Source: Shimia thalassica (lineage in GTDB: Bacteria; Pseudomonadota; Alphaproteobacteria; Rhodobacterales; Rhodobacteraceae). Taken from it: a DNA stretch of 64,000 nt. Shown in pieces: positions 35,487 through 44,802 of the stretch; the stretch's first letter is position 1; each line of letters opens with the position of its first letter. The stretch is from assembly GCF_001458215.1 (NCBI RefSeq), contig NZ_CYTW01000002.1, forward strand, positions 186,001 to 250,000. Reading direction: 5' to 3'. Below the pieces are notes generated by a model. It was not told where the DNA came from. It saw nothing but the letters and a program-made list of their open reading frames with translations, and made no database searches. The position numbers were made by a program, and so were the translations under genes.

Positions 35487-36140
35487 CTTTTTAAGCTGGG
35501 AAACGGCGTCTTCTAACCGTGCGATCGCATCGTCCAAGGGGGCCGGCTTTGTGGTGGATCTTGTATATGTGGCGCGAAACACGGTCATCAGGTTGGTGAT
35601 GCAGTCTTCGCTTGATTTGGCTCTATCGAGGAAGACAGACCGCGACGAATGTTCAAGCGTGCCAAAAAACAGGTCACGTGCCACCCACAGCGGAACATCG
35701 CTTTGAATGTCGCCCCGGTCACAGGCCCGCGTAAACATGTCGTCGAAAATGCGCACATAGGAGCGGATCATGTCCACCGGCGCCTCAAATCCCAAATGCT
35801 GAACCCGCATGGCAAGGTTCAGATCAATATAGTCGATATCTTCGTGATAGGCCTTTACGTGGAAGCGGGCGAATTGTTCTAACTGTTTGAAAAACGGCAA
35901 AGAAGGATCAACGGTTTCTTTTGCCCGCAAGGTCAATCGCGACCAATAGTCATTGATAACAGCGCGCACCAGATCCTGCTTGGTTTTGTAGTAGAGATAG
36001 ATCGTGCCTTCTGCCACGCCAGCCTTGCGCGCGACTTCGGCGATGCGCCCTTTTTCGTAGCCCGAAGAGGTAAAGACATCGCGGGCGGCCTCCAGAATGG
36101 CCTGTTCGCGCGCTTCCAGCTTTTGTCGTTTTGTGACCAT
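35481..36140 (-). CDS. TetR-family transcriptional regulator
   Basis: 219 residues. The N-terminal helix-turn-helix is typical (RIAEVARKAGVAEGTIYLYYKTKQDLV shown in part: AGVAEGTIYLYYKTK), followed by a mostly helical ligand domain like fatty-acid/acyl-CoA responsive TetR proteins. It follows the acyl-CoA dehydrogenase stop at once (ATG 36140 lies two bases past the TGA), so they form one operon and it probably represses the acyl-CoA cluster. Confidence 0.88.
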   Translation of the reverse strand: MVTKRQKLEAREQAILEAARDVFTSSGYEKGRIAEVARKAGVAEGTIYLYYKTKQDLVRAVINDYWSRLTLRAKETVDPSLPFFKQLEQFARFHVKAYHEDIDYIDLNLAMRVQHLGFEAPVDMIRSYVRIFDDMFTRACDRGDIQSDVPLWVARDLFFGTLEHSSRSVFLDRAKSSEDCITNLMTVFRATYTRSTTKPAPLDDAIARLEDAVSQLKKL

Positions 36141-36142
36141 CT

Positions 36143-37285
36143 TCAAAGCCCCATCTGGCGCACGGCAAGATCGCGCATGATTTCTTCCGAGCCACCGCCA
36201 ATGGCCATGACTTTGACCTCGCGATAAATGCGCTCGACTGGATGCCCGCGCAGATAGGCCGCGCCACCGACAATCTGCATGGCTTCGCTGGCACAGAACT
36301 CTAACGCTTTCGAGGTGTGGAACTTGGCTTTGCTGATTTCAGCCACGGGCATGTCCGCATTGTGCACGGCCCAGCAGATCTGGCGCAGATAGGCCTCGCA
36401 GGTGTCGATCCGCACGGAGATTTCCGCGATCTTGTGGCGGATGACCTGCGCCTTGATAAGCTTTTCCCCGAAGGTTTCGCGTTCCTGTGCCCAAGAGATC
36501 GACTCGTCAAGGCAGACTTTCATCATGCCGATACACTGGGCAATCATTGCGATGCGTTCGAAATTGAAATTGTTCATGATGGCGAGAAATCCGCGGTTCT
36601 CTTCGCCGAGCATATTTGTCGCCGGAACGCGGCAGTCATCAAAAAACAGCGAGGCCTGATCGGAAGCCCACCAGCCCATTTTCCGCTCGAGCGCCGTGCG
36701 GGAAAAACCGTCGGCTTCGGCATCAACCAGAAACAAAGAGATGCCGCCCAATCCCGGCCCACCCGTACGGGCACCAACAACAAAGTGGCTTGCCGTCATG
36801 CCCCCCGTGATAAAGGCCTTTGAGCCGTTCAGAACATAGTGGTTTCCATCCTTGCGCGCCGTGGTTTTGAGATTGGCCACATCCGAGCCCCCGGAGGGTT
36901 CCGTGATCCCGAGGGCCGAACCTTTGCGGCCTGCCACGATGTCGGCCAGAATACGGTCTTTGATCTCGGCATTGGCCAGATCATGGATGGGGCCGATTGA
37001 GATCACGCGCCCCCCTAGCGCGGCAAGAACTCCGCCCGCGCCGCACTTTGCCATTTCCTCGTTGAATGCGGCCCGCAAAAAGGCGTCTTCGCCGCCCATC
37101 CCGCCATAGTCTTCGCTGACGCCAAACCCGAACACGCCAAGGGCGCCAACTTTCTGGTGAAGCGCCCAAGGGATTTCTCCGGCTTCGTCCCATTGACCCA
37201 CGAAGGGCGTGATCTCGGCCTCGACAAAACGGCGCACCGTTTCACGGAAGGCGGCGGTCTCTTCGGTTTCAAACGGATTTTTCAT
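36143..37285 (-). CDS. Acyl-CoA dehydrogenase
   Basis: 380 residues, usual length. FAD-dependent alpha,beta-dehydrogenation of an acyl-CoA; landmarks are ALGITEPSGGSDVANLKTTA (FAD/substrate loop), GSKAFITGG, RETFGEKLIKAQVIRHKIAE and the C-terminal QIVGGAAYLRGHPVERIYRE. ATG 37285 is used since the family starts here and AAGGA lies upstream; the frame continues open for 66 codons without support. By position it would be the AtuD/isovaleryl-CoA dehydrogenase-like step before the carboxylase encoded divergently. Confidence 0.92.
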   Translation of the reverse strand: MKNPFETEETAAFRETVRRFVEAEITPFVGQWDEAGEIPWALHQKVGALGVFGFGVSEDYGGMGGEDAFLRAAFNEEMAKCGAGGVLAALGGRVISIGPIHDLANAEIKDRILADIVAGRKGSALGITEPSGGSDVANLKTTARKDGNHYVLNGSKAFITGGMTASHFVVGARTGGPGLGGISLFLVDAEADGFSRTALERKMGWWASDQASLFFDDCRVPATNMLGEENRGFLAIMNNFNFERIAMIAQCIGMMKVCLDESISWAQERETFGEKLIKAQVIRHKIAEISVRIDTCEAYLRQICWAVHNADMPVAEISKAKFHTSKALEFCASEAMQIVGGAAYLRGHPVERIYREVKVMAIGGGSEEIMRDLAVRQMGL

Positions 37286-37354
37286 GGTTCTGATCCTTTT
37301 GGAGGTCGATGCGAAGGCAAAGTTCCGGCACGTCACAAACAGTATGTGAGGTTG

Positions 37355-37390
37355 ACTCATAAATGCTGAGTAGTGTTCATTCAAGCGAAC
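37355..37390. promoter_or_regulatory. Candidate TetR operators in divergent acyl-CoA promoter
   Basis: Two short dyads between the acyl-CoA dehydrogenase and AtuA starts: ACTCA-TAAATGC-TGAGT at 37355-37371 and GTTC-ATTCAAGC-GAAC at 37375-37390. Spacing and size suit a TetR dimer. Which one is used cannot be told. Confidence 0.35.
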
Positions 37391-37424
37391 AACGATGTGA
37401 CGCGACGACGGAAGGATCACGGCG

Positions 37425-39197
37425 ATGACACAAAACACCATCCGCATTGGTGGCGCTGCCGGTTTCTGGGGGGAATCCGACATGGCGCTGCCCCAGTTGT
37501 TGAACGCGGGTGGTCTGGACTTTGTCGTGTTTGACTATCTCGCGGAAATCACCCTGTCGATCATGGCGCGCCAGCGTGCAAAAGACCCCTCCAAGGGGTA
37601 TGCGACCGATTTCGTCTCTGCCGTTATGGCCCCGAACCTTGACGAGATTGCCCGACAGGGGGTGCGGATCATATCCAACGCGGGTGGCGTCAACCCCGAG
37701 GCCTGCGCCGCCGCGTTACGTGACTGCATCAAGGAAAAGGGATTGTCGTTGAGCGTGGCTGTGGTCACGGGCGACGACCTGATGCATCGCCAGTCGGACT
37801 TTGCGGATGTGAAAGAGATGTTTTCGGGCGCACCTTTCCCCGAAGGGATCGCCAGCATCAATGCCTATCTCGGCGCATTTCCGATTGCATGCGCGCTGGA
37901 TGAAGGGGCGGACATCGTGATCACGGGGCGCTGTGTTGACAGTGCCGTCACCTTGGGGGCGTGCATCCATGCCTTCGGGTGGGGGCGTGCCGATCTGGAT
38001 TTGCTGAGTGCAGGGTCGCTTGCGGGCCATATCCTTGAATGTGGGCCACAGGCCACGGGCGGCAATTTTACCGACTGGCAAAGCGTTTCCGAGGATCTTG
38101 TGAACATCGGATACCCCATCGCGGAAGTCGACAAAGACGGCAGCTTCATTTGTACCAAACCTCCTGGAACCGGGGGGCAGGTATCGGTCGCTACGGTTGG
38201 CGAACAGATGCTCTATGAAATTGGTAATCCTGCGGCATATGCTCTGCCGGATGTGATCTGCGATTTCACCCACGTCACGTTGGAGCAGATCGGGACAGAT
38301 CGCGTGCAAGTGTCTGGTGCCAAGGGCCGCGCCGCGCCTGCGCATTATAAGGTCAGCGCGACCTATGCCGACGGGTTTCGCGCCGGAACAATCGCCTTTT
38401 TCCAAGGTGAGCGGGCCGCGGACAAGGCGCGTGTTTTTGCCAATGCCGCGCTTGCCCGTGCGCGTGCGAAGCTGAAGGCCCTGAAAGCACCTGATTTCAG
38501 CGAAACCCTGATCGAAATCACCGGCGACGAAAGCTGTTACGGGGTAAACGCGCGGACGATCGAAGCGCGCGATATCGCGGTCAAGATCGCGGTGCGGCAT
38601 CCGGACATGCGCGCGGCGGGCCTTTTGATCAAAGAACTGACAGGCCTCGCATTGGCGACACCACCGGGCCTCAGCTTTTTTGGGGGCGGGCAATCACGGC
38701 CATCGCCTGTGATCCGGCTGTTTTCGTTTTTGACCCCCAAATCCGAGGTGCCTGTCAGAATTTTCTTTGCAGATCGCGTATTCGAGATGCCTGTCGAAAC
38801 AGGGCAGGCACCCGAGATAGCGCCGTCTTTTGCGCCAGCCGCTCCGGCAGGTACGGCCGACACCCTGCGCCCTTTGTCTGATCTCGCTGTCGCACGATCC
38901 GGAGACAAAGGTGACAAGGCCAACATCGGGATTTTGCCGCGCAAGCCCGAGTTCGCCCCGTGGATTTGGGTCGCCTTGACCGAAGAAAGCATCGCCCGCC
39001 AGTTTGCCCATTTTCTGCAAGGAGAGGTCGAAACCTTCTTTCTGCCTGGCACAGGCGCGATGAACATTCTGCTGCATGATGTTCTGGGCGGCGGAGGAAT
39101 GGCGTCCTTGCGCAACGACCCACAGGCAAAAACATATGCGCAACTTCTGCTGCAGACGCCGGTGCCTGTACCGAAATCATTGATGGAGGCCATGTGA
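37425..39197 (+). CDS. AtuA-like protein (DUF1446, acyclic terpene utilisation)
   Basis: 590 residues. It begins with IRIGGAAGFWGESDMALPQLL, then the FVVFDYLAEITLSIMA strand of the AtuA core and a GRCVDSAVTLG block. A smaller C-terminal domain (about 490-590, ARSGDKGDKANIG) is fused, as in bacterial AtuA. AtuA is required for growth on citronellol and geraniol in Pseudomonas, but its reaction is unsettled. It starts an operon with both carboxylase subunits; the downstream start overlaps its stop. Confidence 0.85.
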   Translation: MTQNTIRIGGAAGFWGESDMALPQLLNAGGLDFVVFDYLAEITLSIMARQRAKDPSKGYATDFVSAVMAPNLDEIARQGVRIISNAGGVNPEACAAALRDCIKEKGLSLSVAVVTGDDLMHRQSDFADVKEMFSGAPFPEGIASINAYLGAFPIACALDEGADIVITGRCVDSAVTLGACIHAFGWGRADLDLLSAGSLAGHILECGPQATGGNFTDWQSVSEDLVNIGYPIAEVDKDGSFICTKPPGTGGQVSVATVGEQMLYEIGNPAAYALPDVICDFTHVTLEQIGTDRVQVSGAKGRAAPAHYKVSATYADGFRAGTIAFFQGERAADKARVFANAALARARAKLKALKAPDFSETLIEITGDESCYGVNARTIEARDIAVKIAVRHPDMRAAGLLIKELTGLALATPPGLSFFGGGQSRPSPVIRLFSFLTPKSEVPVRIFFADRVFEMPVETGQAPEIAPSFAPAAPAGTADTLRPLSDLAVARSGDKGDKANIGILPRKPEFAPWIWVALTEESIARQFAHFLQGEVETFFLPGTGAMNILLHDVLGGGGMASLRNDPQAKTYAQLLLQTPVPVPKSLMEAM

Positions 39198-40819
39198 TGG
39201 CAGTTTTCAAATCCGGTGTTTCGGTCTCTTCCGACGCATTCAGCAAAAACCGGCAGGACATGTTGTCTTTGATCGCGGACCTGCGCGACCTTGAAGCGCG
39301 CGGGCCAGCCTTGTCTGCCAAGCGCAACGAAACCTTTGCCAAACGCGGGCAGATCAATCCGCATGACAGGGTTGCGCGCCTTCTTGATCCGGGTATGCCG
39401 TTTTTACAGCTGCACGCGCTTGCCAACTACTTGTCTGAGGACATTAACCCCGCGACTTCTGTCCCCGGTGCCAGCATCATTTGCGGAATAGGCTTCGTAA
39501 ATGGAGTGCGCGCGATGATCTGGGCCGATGACAGCGGCATCCGCGCGGGATCGCTGGTCGAGGCGTCGCTGGACGTCATTCTCAGCCTGCAAGAGATCGC
39601 CAAACGTCAGAACCTGCCATTGATCCACCTTGTCGAGAGCGCAGGTGCGAATTTGATGGGCTATAAGGTCGAGTTCTTTGTGAATGGCGGCGCGATGTTC
39701 CGAAACCTTGCCCAGATGAGCGCTGCCGGTGTGCCAACTCTGGCCGTCTTGCACGGCCCTTCTACGGCTGGGGGGGCCTATATGCCGGGCATGTCGGACT
39801 ATGTCATCGGCGTGAAAGAAAACGGGCTGGCCGCATTGGCAGGTGCCGCGCTGTTGCATGCGGCGACGGGTGAGCAGGCAGACGAAAGACAGCTGGGCGG
39901 GACCGAGATGCATGCCAGCCAATCCGGATTGGTCGAGTATCTGGCAGATGACGATGCCCATGCTTTGTCCTTGGCACGGGACGTTGTGGGACGGTTCAAC
40001 TGGAATACAAGCCAGCCGCCTTTGCCGCGCCAACCGTTTGTTCCGCCGGTCTATGATGCAGAGGAACTGGCCGGTGTGGTGCCTGTGGATCATCGCTCGC
40101 CCTATGACGTGCGCGAGGTTCTGGCGCGTGTGGTGGACGGTTCGGACTTTGAAGATTTCAAACCCCGTTACGGGGCAAGTTTGGTGTGTGCGCAGGCCTC
40201 GATCATGGGACTGGGTGTGGGGATCATCGGCAACAACGGCCCCATTGATCCGGCAGGTGCCACAAAAGCAGCCCAGTTTATTCAGCTTTGTGATCAAGCC
40301 GGCTTGCCGCTGGTCTTTTTGAACAACATCACGGGCTACATGGTTGGCACTGAATACGAACAGGCAGGCATGATCAAACATGGTGCCAAGATGATTCAGG
40401 CCGTCACCAACGCACGTGTCCCCAAGATTGCCATGTATATCGGCGCCAGCTTCGGGGCTGGAAACTATGGTATGTGCGGCTATGCCTATGATCCCGATTT
40501 CCTGTTCTCGTGGCCCAACGCCGCCATCGGGGTGATGGGCGGCGAACAGGCTGCCAAAACCATGAGCACCGTCGCGCGAGCCGGTGCGATGCGCAAAGGC
40601 GCCGATCTGGACGAGGGCAGACTCAAAGCGCAGGAAGACGCCATAACCGCGCATTTCACATCTCAGGAAAGCGCTTTTTACGGATCAGGCAGGTGCCTTG
40701 ATCACGGGGTTATTGATCCGCGCGATACACGCAAAGTTTTGGGATTTGCACTTGAAACCGTGCTGGAGGGGCGGGCGAGACAGCTTTACCCCAACAGCTT
40801 TGGTGTGGCACGGATGTAA
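39197..40819 (+). CDS. Acyl-CoA carboxylase, carboxyltransferase subunit (AtuC/LiuB-like)
   Basis: 540 residues. The two crotonase-like carboxyltransferase halves are clear: SAGANLMGYKVEFFVNGGAMF with HGPSTAGGAYMPGMSDY in the first, and FLNNITGYMVG, GASFGAGNYGMCGYAYDPDF and PNAAIGVMGGEQAAKT in the second. It transfers the carboxyl group from biotin to a branched acyl-CoA such as geranyl-CoA or methylcrotonyl-CoA. GGAGG is eight bases before ATG 39197; GTG 39194 is possible. Confidence 0.92.
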   Translation: MAVFKSGVSVSSDAFSKNRQDMLSLIADLRDLEARGPALSAKRNETFAKRGQINPHDRVARLLDPGMPFLQLHALANYLSEDINPATSVPGASIICGIGFVNGVRAMIWADDSGIRAGSLVEASLDVILSLQEIAKRQNLPLIHLVESAGANLMGYKVEFFVNGGAMFRNLAQMSAAGVPTLAVLHGPSTAGGAYMPGMSDYVIGVKENGLAALAGAALLHAATGEQADERQLGGTEMHASQSGLVEYLADDDAHALSLARDVVGRFNWNTSQPPLPRQPFVPPVYDAEELAGVVPVDHRSPYDVREVLARVVDGSDFEDFKPRYGASLVCAQASIMGLGVGIIGNNGPIDPAGATKAAQFIQLCDQAGLPLVFLNNITGYMVGTEYEQAGMIKHGAKMIQAVTNARVPKIAMYIGASFGAGNYGMCGYAYDPDFLFSWPNAAIGVMGGEQAAKTMSTVARAGAMRKGADLDEGRLKAQEDAITAHFTSQESAFYGSGRCLDHGVIDPRDTRKVLGFALETVLEGRARQLYPNSFGVARM

Positions 40820-40828
40820 GGGGCTATC

Positions 40829-42811
40829 ATGACACATTTTGATACAGTATTGGTGGCCAATCGCGGCGAGATCGCACTGCGTGTGATGCGCACAGCGCGT
40901 GATTTGGGCTTGCAGACGGTCGCGGTCTTTTCCGAGGCCGATGCAGACGCACCGCATGTCCGGTTTGCGGACCAAGCGGTCTGCATCGGGCCTGCTCCGG
41001 CGTCGGAATCCTATTTGAACGCCGAACGCATTTTGCAAGCCGCTGCCCGAACCGGGGCAGGGGCGATCCATCCGGGATACGGGTTTCTGTCCGAAAACGC
41101 CGATTTCGCTCGCGCCGTTGCGGGCGCGGGGCTGGTGTTTATTGGCCCTTCTCCAGACGCGATCGAGATCATGGGAGACAAGGCCAAAGCCAAGCGTCTG
41201 ATGATCAAGGCGGGCGTGCCTTGTGTGCCCGGCTATGAGGGCGAAGATCAGGACGCGCAACAGTTCCTTGCTGCGGCAAACGAGATCGGCTTTCCCGTGA
41301 TGGTCAAAGCCGCAGCAGGCGGCGGCGGCAAGGGAATGCGGCTGGTCCACACGGCGGACGAGTTGCCGGATGCCTTGCAGATTGCACGCGCAGAAGCGCT
41401 GAACGCGTTTGGATCGGATGTTTTGATCCTCGAGAAAGCGGTGCTGGAACCAAGACATGTTGAAATTCAGGTTTTTGGCGACGCAGACGGGACTGTACTC
41501 CATCTTGGCGAACGGGATTGTTCGGTGCAGCGCCGCCACCAAAAGGTGATCGAAGAGGCGCCTTCCCCTGCCGTTGATCCCGCGTTGCGGGATCGTATGG
41601 GACAGGCGGCAATCGCCGCTGCCAAGGCCGTCAACTATGTCGGGGCAGGTACGGTGGAATTCCTGCTAGAGCCATCGGGTGCGTTTTATTTCCTTGAGAT
41701 GAACACACGCCTTCAGGTCGAACATCCTGTGACGGAAATGGTGACCGGTGTTGACCTTGTGGCGCTGCAGTTGCGGGTCGCATCTGGTTTGCCGCTGGAT
41801 CTCTCGCAAAATGATGTTGCGCACAAAGGTCACGCCATCGAGGTGCGGCTTTATGCCGAGGACCCCGAACAGGGGTTTCTGCCCTCGGCGGGACCGATTT
41901 CTCTGTGGCATGAACCTGACGGGCAAGGTCTTCGTATCGATGGCGGGATCGAGACGGGCGGAGAGGTGTCGGCGTTTTACGATCCGATGTTGGCTAAGGT
42001 GATCGGCTGGGGCGCCACGCGCGAAGAGGCGCGACGTCGCGTTTTGCGCGGCCTGCAGAAATCCGCCCTTTTTGGTCCGGCGAGCAATCGGGATTTTCTG
42101 ATTGATGCGTTGAGCCAACCGGAATTTGTTCAGGGAGAGGCGACAACAGGTTTCATCGGACGCACCTATGGGGACAGCTTCACCCCTGCGACCCGTTCCG
42201 ATCAGGACCATGCCATATCCGCAGTGCTGCACACGCAATTGCATTTCGAAAAGGCCCGACAGGCCGCGCCACATATCGCAGAAGAACTGCTCGGCTGGAG
42301 CAGTTCAAAACCTCTGAGCAGCGTGGTTGTCTATCACTCTGGGGAAGCACCCGTCACCTGTCGCGTGACCCGCAAGGACACCGGTTCTGTTGTCTCCATA
42401 GGAGACGCGCAGATCGAAGTCACGCTGCGGCGCAAAGGCACAACTGAATTTGAGCTGGTGATAGACGGCGACCGCGTTTCGGGTCTTTACCATCAGCAAA
42501 GCGATCGCGCCCTTTCTGTTGCGCTGCCAGACAGCAGTTTTGCTGTTTATGATTGTGCGGGGATGCCACGCGCAGAAGAGGAAAGCGGGCTCGGACTTGT
42601 CACCGCGCCCATGCACGGGCGACTGCTTGGCCTTTCGGTTGCAGTTGGCGAGACCATTGAACGCGGTCAAAAACTGGCTGTGCTGGAAGCGATGAAAATG
42701 CAGCACGAGATTTTGGCAGCCGTGTCAGGCACTGTGTCACGGATCGAACCGCAGGCGGGTCAGCAGATGGCCGCTGGCGATCTCATTTTGGAAATTGTCG
42801 AGGACGAATAA
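40829..42811 (+). CDS. Acyl-CoA carboxylase, biotin carboxylase/BCCP subunit (AtuF/LiuD-like)
   Basis: 660 residues. Biotin carboxylase (about 1-450): VLVANRGEIALRVMRTA, GYGFLSENADFA, ATP-grasp KAAAGGGGKGMR and EMNTRLQVEHPVTEM. A linker region of about 130 residues leads to the biotinyl domain with the target lysine in VLEAMKMQHEI near residue 620. It carboxylates biotin with ATP and bicarbonate for the subunit encoded upstream. Nine bases separate it from that gene. Confidence 0.94.
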   Translation: MTHFDTVLVANRGEIALRVMRTARDLGLQTVAVFSEADADAPHVRFADQAVCIGPAPASESYLNAERILQAAARTGAGAIHPGYGFLSENADFARAVAGAGLVFIGPSPDAIEIMGDKAKAKRLMIKAGVPCVPGYEGEDQDAQQFLAAANEIGFPVMVKAAAGGGGKGMRLVHTADELPDALQIARAEALNAFGSDVLILEKAVLEPRHVEIQVFGDADGTVLHLGERDCSVQRRHQKVIEEAPSPAVDPALRDRMGQAAIAAAKAVNYVGAGTVEFLLEPSGAFYFLEMNTRLQVEHPVTEMVTGVDLVALQLRVASGLPLDLSQNDVAHKGHAIEVRLYAEDPEQGFLPSAGPISLWHEPDGQGLRIDGGIETGGEVSAFYDPMLAKVIGWGATREEARRRVLRGLQKSALFGPASNRDFLIDALSQPEFVQGEATTGFIGRTYGDSFTPATRSDQDHAISAVLHTQLHFEKARQAAPHIAEELLGWSSSKPLSSVVVYHSGEAPVTCRVTRKDTGSVVSIGDAQIEVTLRRKGTTEFELVIDGDRVSGLYHQQSDRALSVALPDSSFAVYDCAGMPRAEEESGLGLVTAPMHGRLLGLSVAVGETIERGQKLAVLEAMKMQHEILAAVSGTVSRIEPQAGQQMAAGDLILEIVEDE

Positions 42812-42815
42812 CCCA

Positions 42816-43619
42816 ATGCAACAAGCACAAGATTTTCTGGATGAAAGCATGGCTCTTCTGGGGCTGGTTGGCCCTTTGGATGCAGACGGGTTGGCACAGG
42901 TTACAGGGTTCAAGAACTGGACCATCGAACATGTGATCGGCCATCTCCACTTGTGGAACCACGCGGCGGACCTGTCGCTGCGCGATGAAGCAGGCTTTTT
43001 CGAGTTCTTTGGCCCTGTCGCCAAGCATTTGCAAAAAGGCGGCACCATGCGCGAGTTCGAGGCCGCATGGTATGCAGAAAAAGGGTTGTCCGGCGATGAT
43101 CTTATCGCGGCCTGGGAAGTGCTTTTTCATGAACTGGCCGCACGGTTTGCAGCGTCCGATCCTTCGGCGCGGGTTAAATGGGCAGGGCCGGACATGAGCG
43201 TGCGATCCTCGGCAACGGCCAGATTGATGGAAACCTGGGCGCATGGGCAGGAAGTCTATGATGTTCTTGGGGTGCGTCGCGAAAACACCGACCGGATCGG
43301 GAATATTGTTATGCTCGGGGTCAACACCTTTGGCTGGAGTTTCAAGGTTCACGGGCAACCTGTGCCAGAGACAATGCCGCATTTGAACCTCACCGCCCCG
43401 TCAGGAGCGGTCTGGACCTATGGCGAGCCGAATGAAGCAGACTGGATCAAAGGATCTGCCGAAGAATTCTGTCAGGTTGTGACCCAGACCCGCAGCATTG
43501 GCGACACAGCATTGGTGGTACACGGACCCACAGCCAAGGCGTGGATGGACAAGGCCCAGTGCTTTGCAGGGGGGGCAGAGCAACCCCCGAAACCGGGTGA
43601 ACGCCGCACAAAAGAATGA
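42816..43619 (+). CDS. TIGR03084-family putative metal-binding protein
   Basis: 267 residues. It has a DinB/maleylpyruvate isomerase-like N-terminal four-helix domain (IEHVIGHLHLWNHAADL, with histidines suitable for a metal, and LMETWAHGQEVYDVL) and a C-terminal small domain (WTYGEPNEADWIKGSAEEF). This family often accompanies acyl-CoA carboxylase clusters and is uncharacterised. ATG 42816 follows the carboxylase stop by four bases. Confidence 0.8.
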   Translation: MQQAQDFLDESMALLGLVGPLDADGLAQVTGFKNWTIEHVIGHLHLWNHAADLSLRDEAGFFEFFGPVAKHLQKGGTMREFEAAWYAEKGLSGDDLIAAWEVLFHELAARFAASDPSARVKWAGPDMSVRSSATARLMETWAHGQEVYDVLGVRRENTDRIGNIVMLGVNTFGWSFKVHGQPVPETMPHLNLTAPSGAVWTYGEPNEADWIKGSAEEFCQVVTQTRSIGDTALVVHGPTAKAWMDKAQCFAGGAEQPPKPGERRTKE

Positions 43620-43649
43620 TGCTTTTTCAGGCAATTTCTGAAGCGGAAT

Positions 43650-43663
43650 CTGACACAGATCAA
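43650..43663. promoter_or_regulatory. FnrL-like box upstream of a 61-residue membrane protein gene
   Basis: CTGACACAGATCAA matches TTGAC-N4-ATCAA at nine of ten defined positions and ends 60 bases before ATG 43724. Confidence 0.45.
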
Positions 43664-43723
43664 GGAATGAACGCGGGCCGCAGAATAAACCTCTTTTGAA
43701 AATACATCATAAAGAGGCCCACC

Positions 43724-43909
43724 ATGTTACGGCTCGCATTTATCCTTCATCTGTTCATCGGTTCGACCATTGCAGGCAGCGCCATGGTTGTGGCGCTGGT
43801 GATGGGACACGACACGCTGACGCCCATTCTGTGGTCGGCCTTGATCGGATTTATTATCTCGTTTCCGGTGACCTGGCTGGTGACCAAGGCGCTGTATGAA
43901 CGGGGATAA
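43724..43909 (+). CDS. Small two-span membrane protein
   Basis: 61 residues with two hydrophobic helices (residues about 3-26 and 33-55) and a short polar turn, ending KALYERG. GAGG lies before ATG 43724. Similar small roseobacter proteins are often mislabelled CTP synthetase; no such activity is possible at this size. An FnrL-like box upstream suggests induction at low oxygen. Function unknown. Confidence 0.7.
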   Translation: MLRLAFILHLFIGSTIAGSAMVVALVMGHDTLTPILWSALIGFIISFPVTWLVTKALYERG

Positions 43910-43953
43910 CCCCCTTCACGGATATGAACGAACGGGCCGTCCAATTGGGTGGC

Positions 43954-44712
43954 CTATTTGTTGAGCCACGCCTGAACCGAAGAAATAAAGGCGCGCGGTT
44001 GTTCTGCATGAAGCCAATGCCTCGCGCCGCTGAGCTTGGCAAAGCGGGCCTGAGGAAAGTGCGCGCGAATAACGGGGCGGTACTCGAGTTTCATGTATTC
44101 TGAATTGGCGCCCGACAAAAACAGGGTCGGGCCGTCAAACTGGCCGTCGATATCCGGGAACCCCAGAATTTTCGGCATTTCAGCTTCAAGAACATCCAGA
44201 TTCAGTTTCCAGCGTTTGTTGGTCACGTCCAGCGATTGTGTAAAGAAGCTGCGCAATGCCGGATCATCCAGAGTTTCCTCGAGTTGTGTCACTGCGTCCG
44301 AGCGTTTTTCCACCGCGCTTAAATCCACAGCCCGCATAGAGGCAATATGTTGGGATTGATCGTGGGCATAGGTAACGGGCGCAATATCGGCGACCAGCAG
44401 GCTGCGCAGTAATTCGGGACGTTTCAGGGACAGAACCATCGTGGCCTTGCCCCCCATTGAATGCCCCAGAACATCCATTGGGCCATCCTGCGCCTCGATC
44501 ACTTCGGCCAGATCCCTCGCCATATCCTCGTAGGAATGGGTGTCGAACCATGGGCTGTCGCCGTGGTTGCGCTGATCAACGCTGATGACACGACGCTCGC
44601 GTGCCAAGCGTTTGCCGATCGCGCCCCAGTTCCGTCCGGAACCGAAAAGTCCATGAACGATCATCAGATCGGGTTTGTCCGTGCGGGTGCCGTATTCGAT
44701 ATAGTTCAACAT
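43954..44712 (-). CDS. Alpha/beta hydrolase, YbfF-like esterase
   Basis: 252 residues, cytoplasmic. Catalytic triad visible: nucleophile Ser in LGHSMGGKA, Asp/Glu in the FLSGANSEYM region and His in GARHWLHAEQP. The oxyanion block is VHGLFGSGRNW and the arginine-rich RVISVDQRNHGDSP follows, as in YbfF acyl-CoA/palmitoyl esterases. Convergent with the 61-residue membrane protein gene. Natural substrate unknown. Confidence 0.85.
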   Translation of the reverse strand: MLNYIEYGTRTDKPDLMIVHGLFGSGRNWGAIGKRLARERRVISVDQRNHGDSPWFDTHSYEDMARDLAEVIEAQDGPMDVLGHSMGGKATMVLSLKRPELLRSLLVADIAPVTYAHDQSQHIASMRAVDLSAVEKRSDAVTQLEETLDDPALRSFFTQSLDVTNKRWKLNLDVLEAEMPKILGFPDIDGQFDGPTLFLSGANSEYMKLEYRPVIRAHFPQARFAKLSGARHWLHAEQPRAFISSVQAWLNK

Positions 44713-44802
44713 ATGGGGGTGATAGCGCGCGGTGACGATACTGACCAGACCTGTTGAGCCTCTGACGGTCGCGAGTTAGGGTGCCCTCATGAGGATGCCC
44801 AA

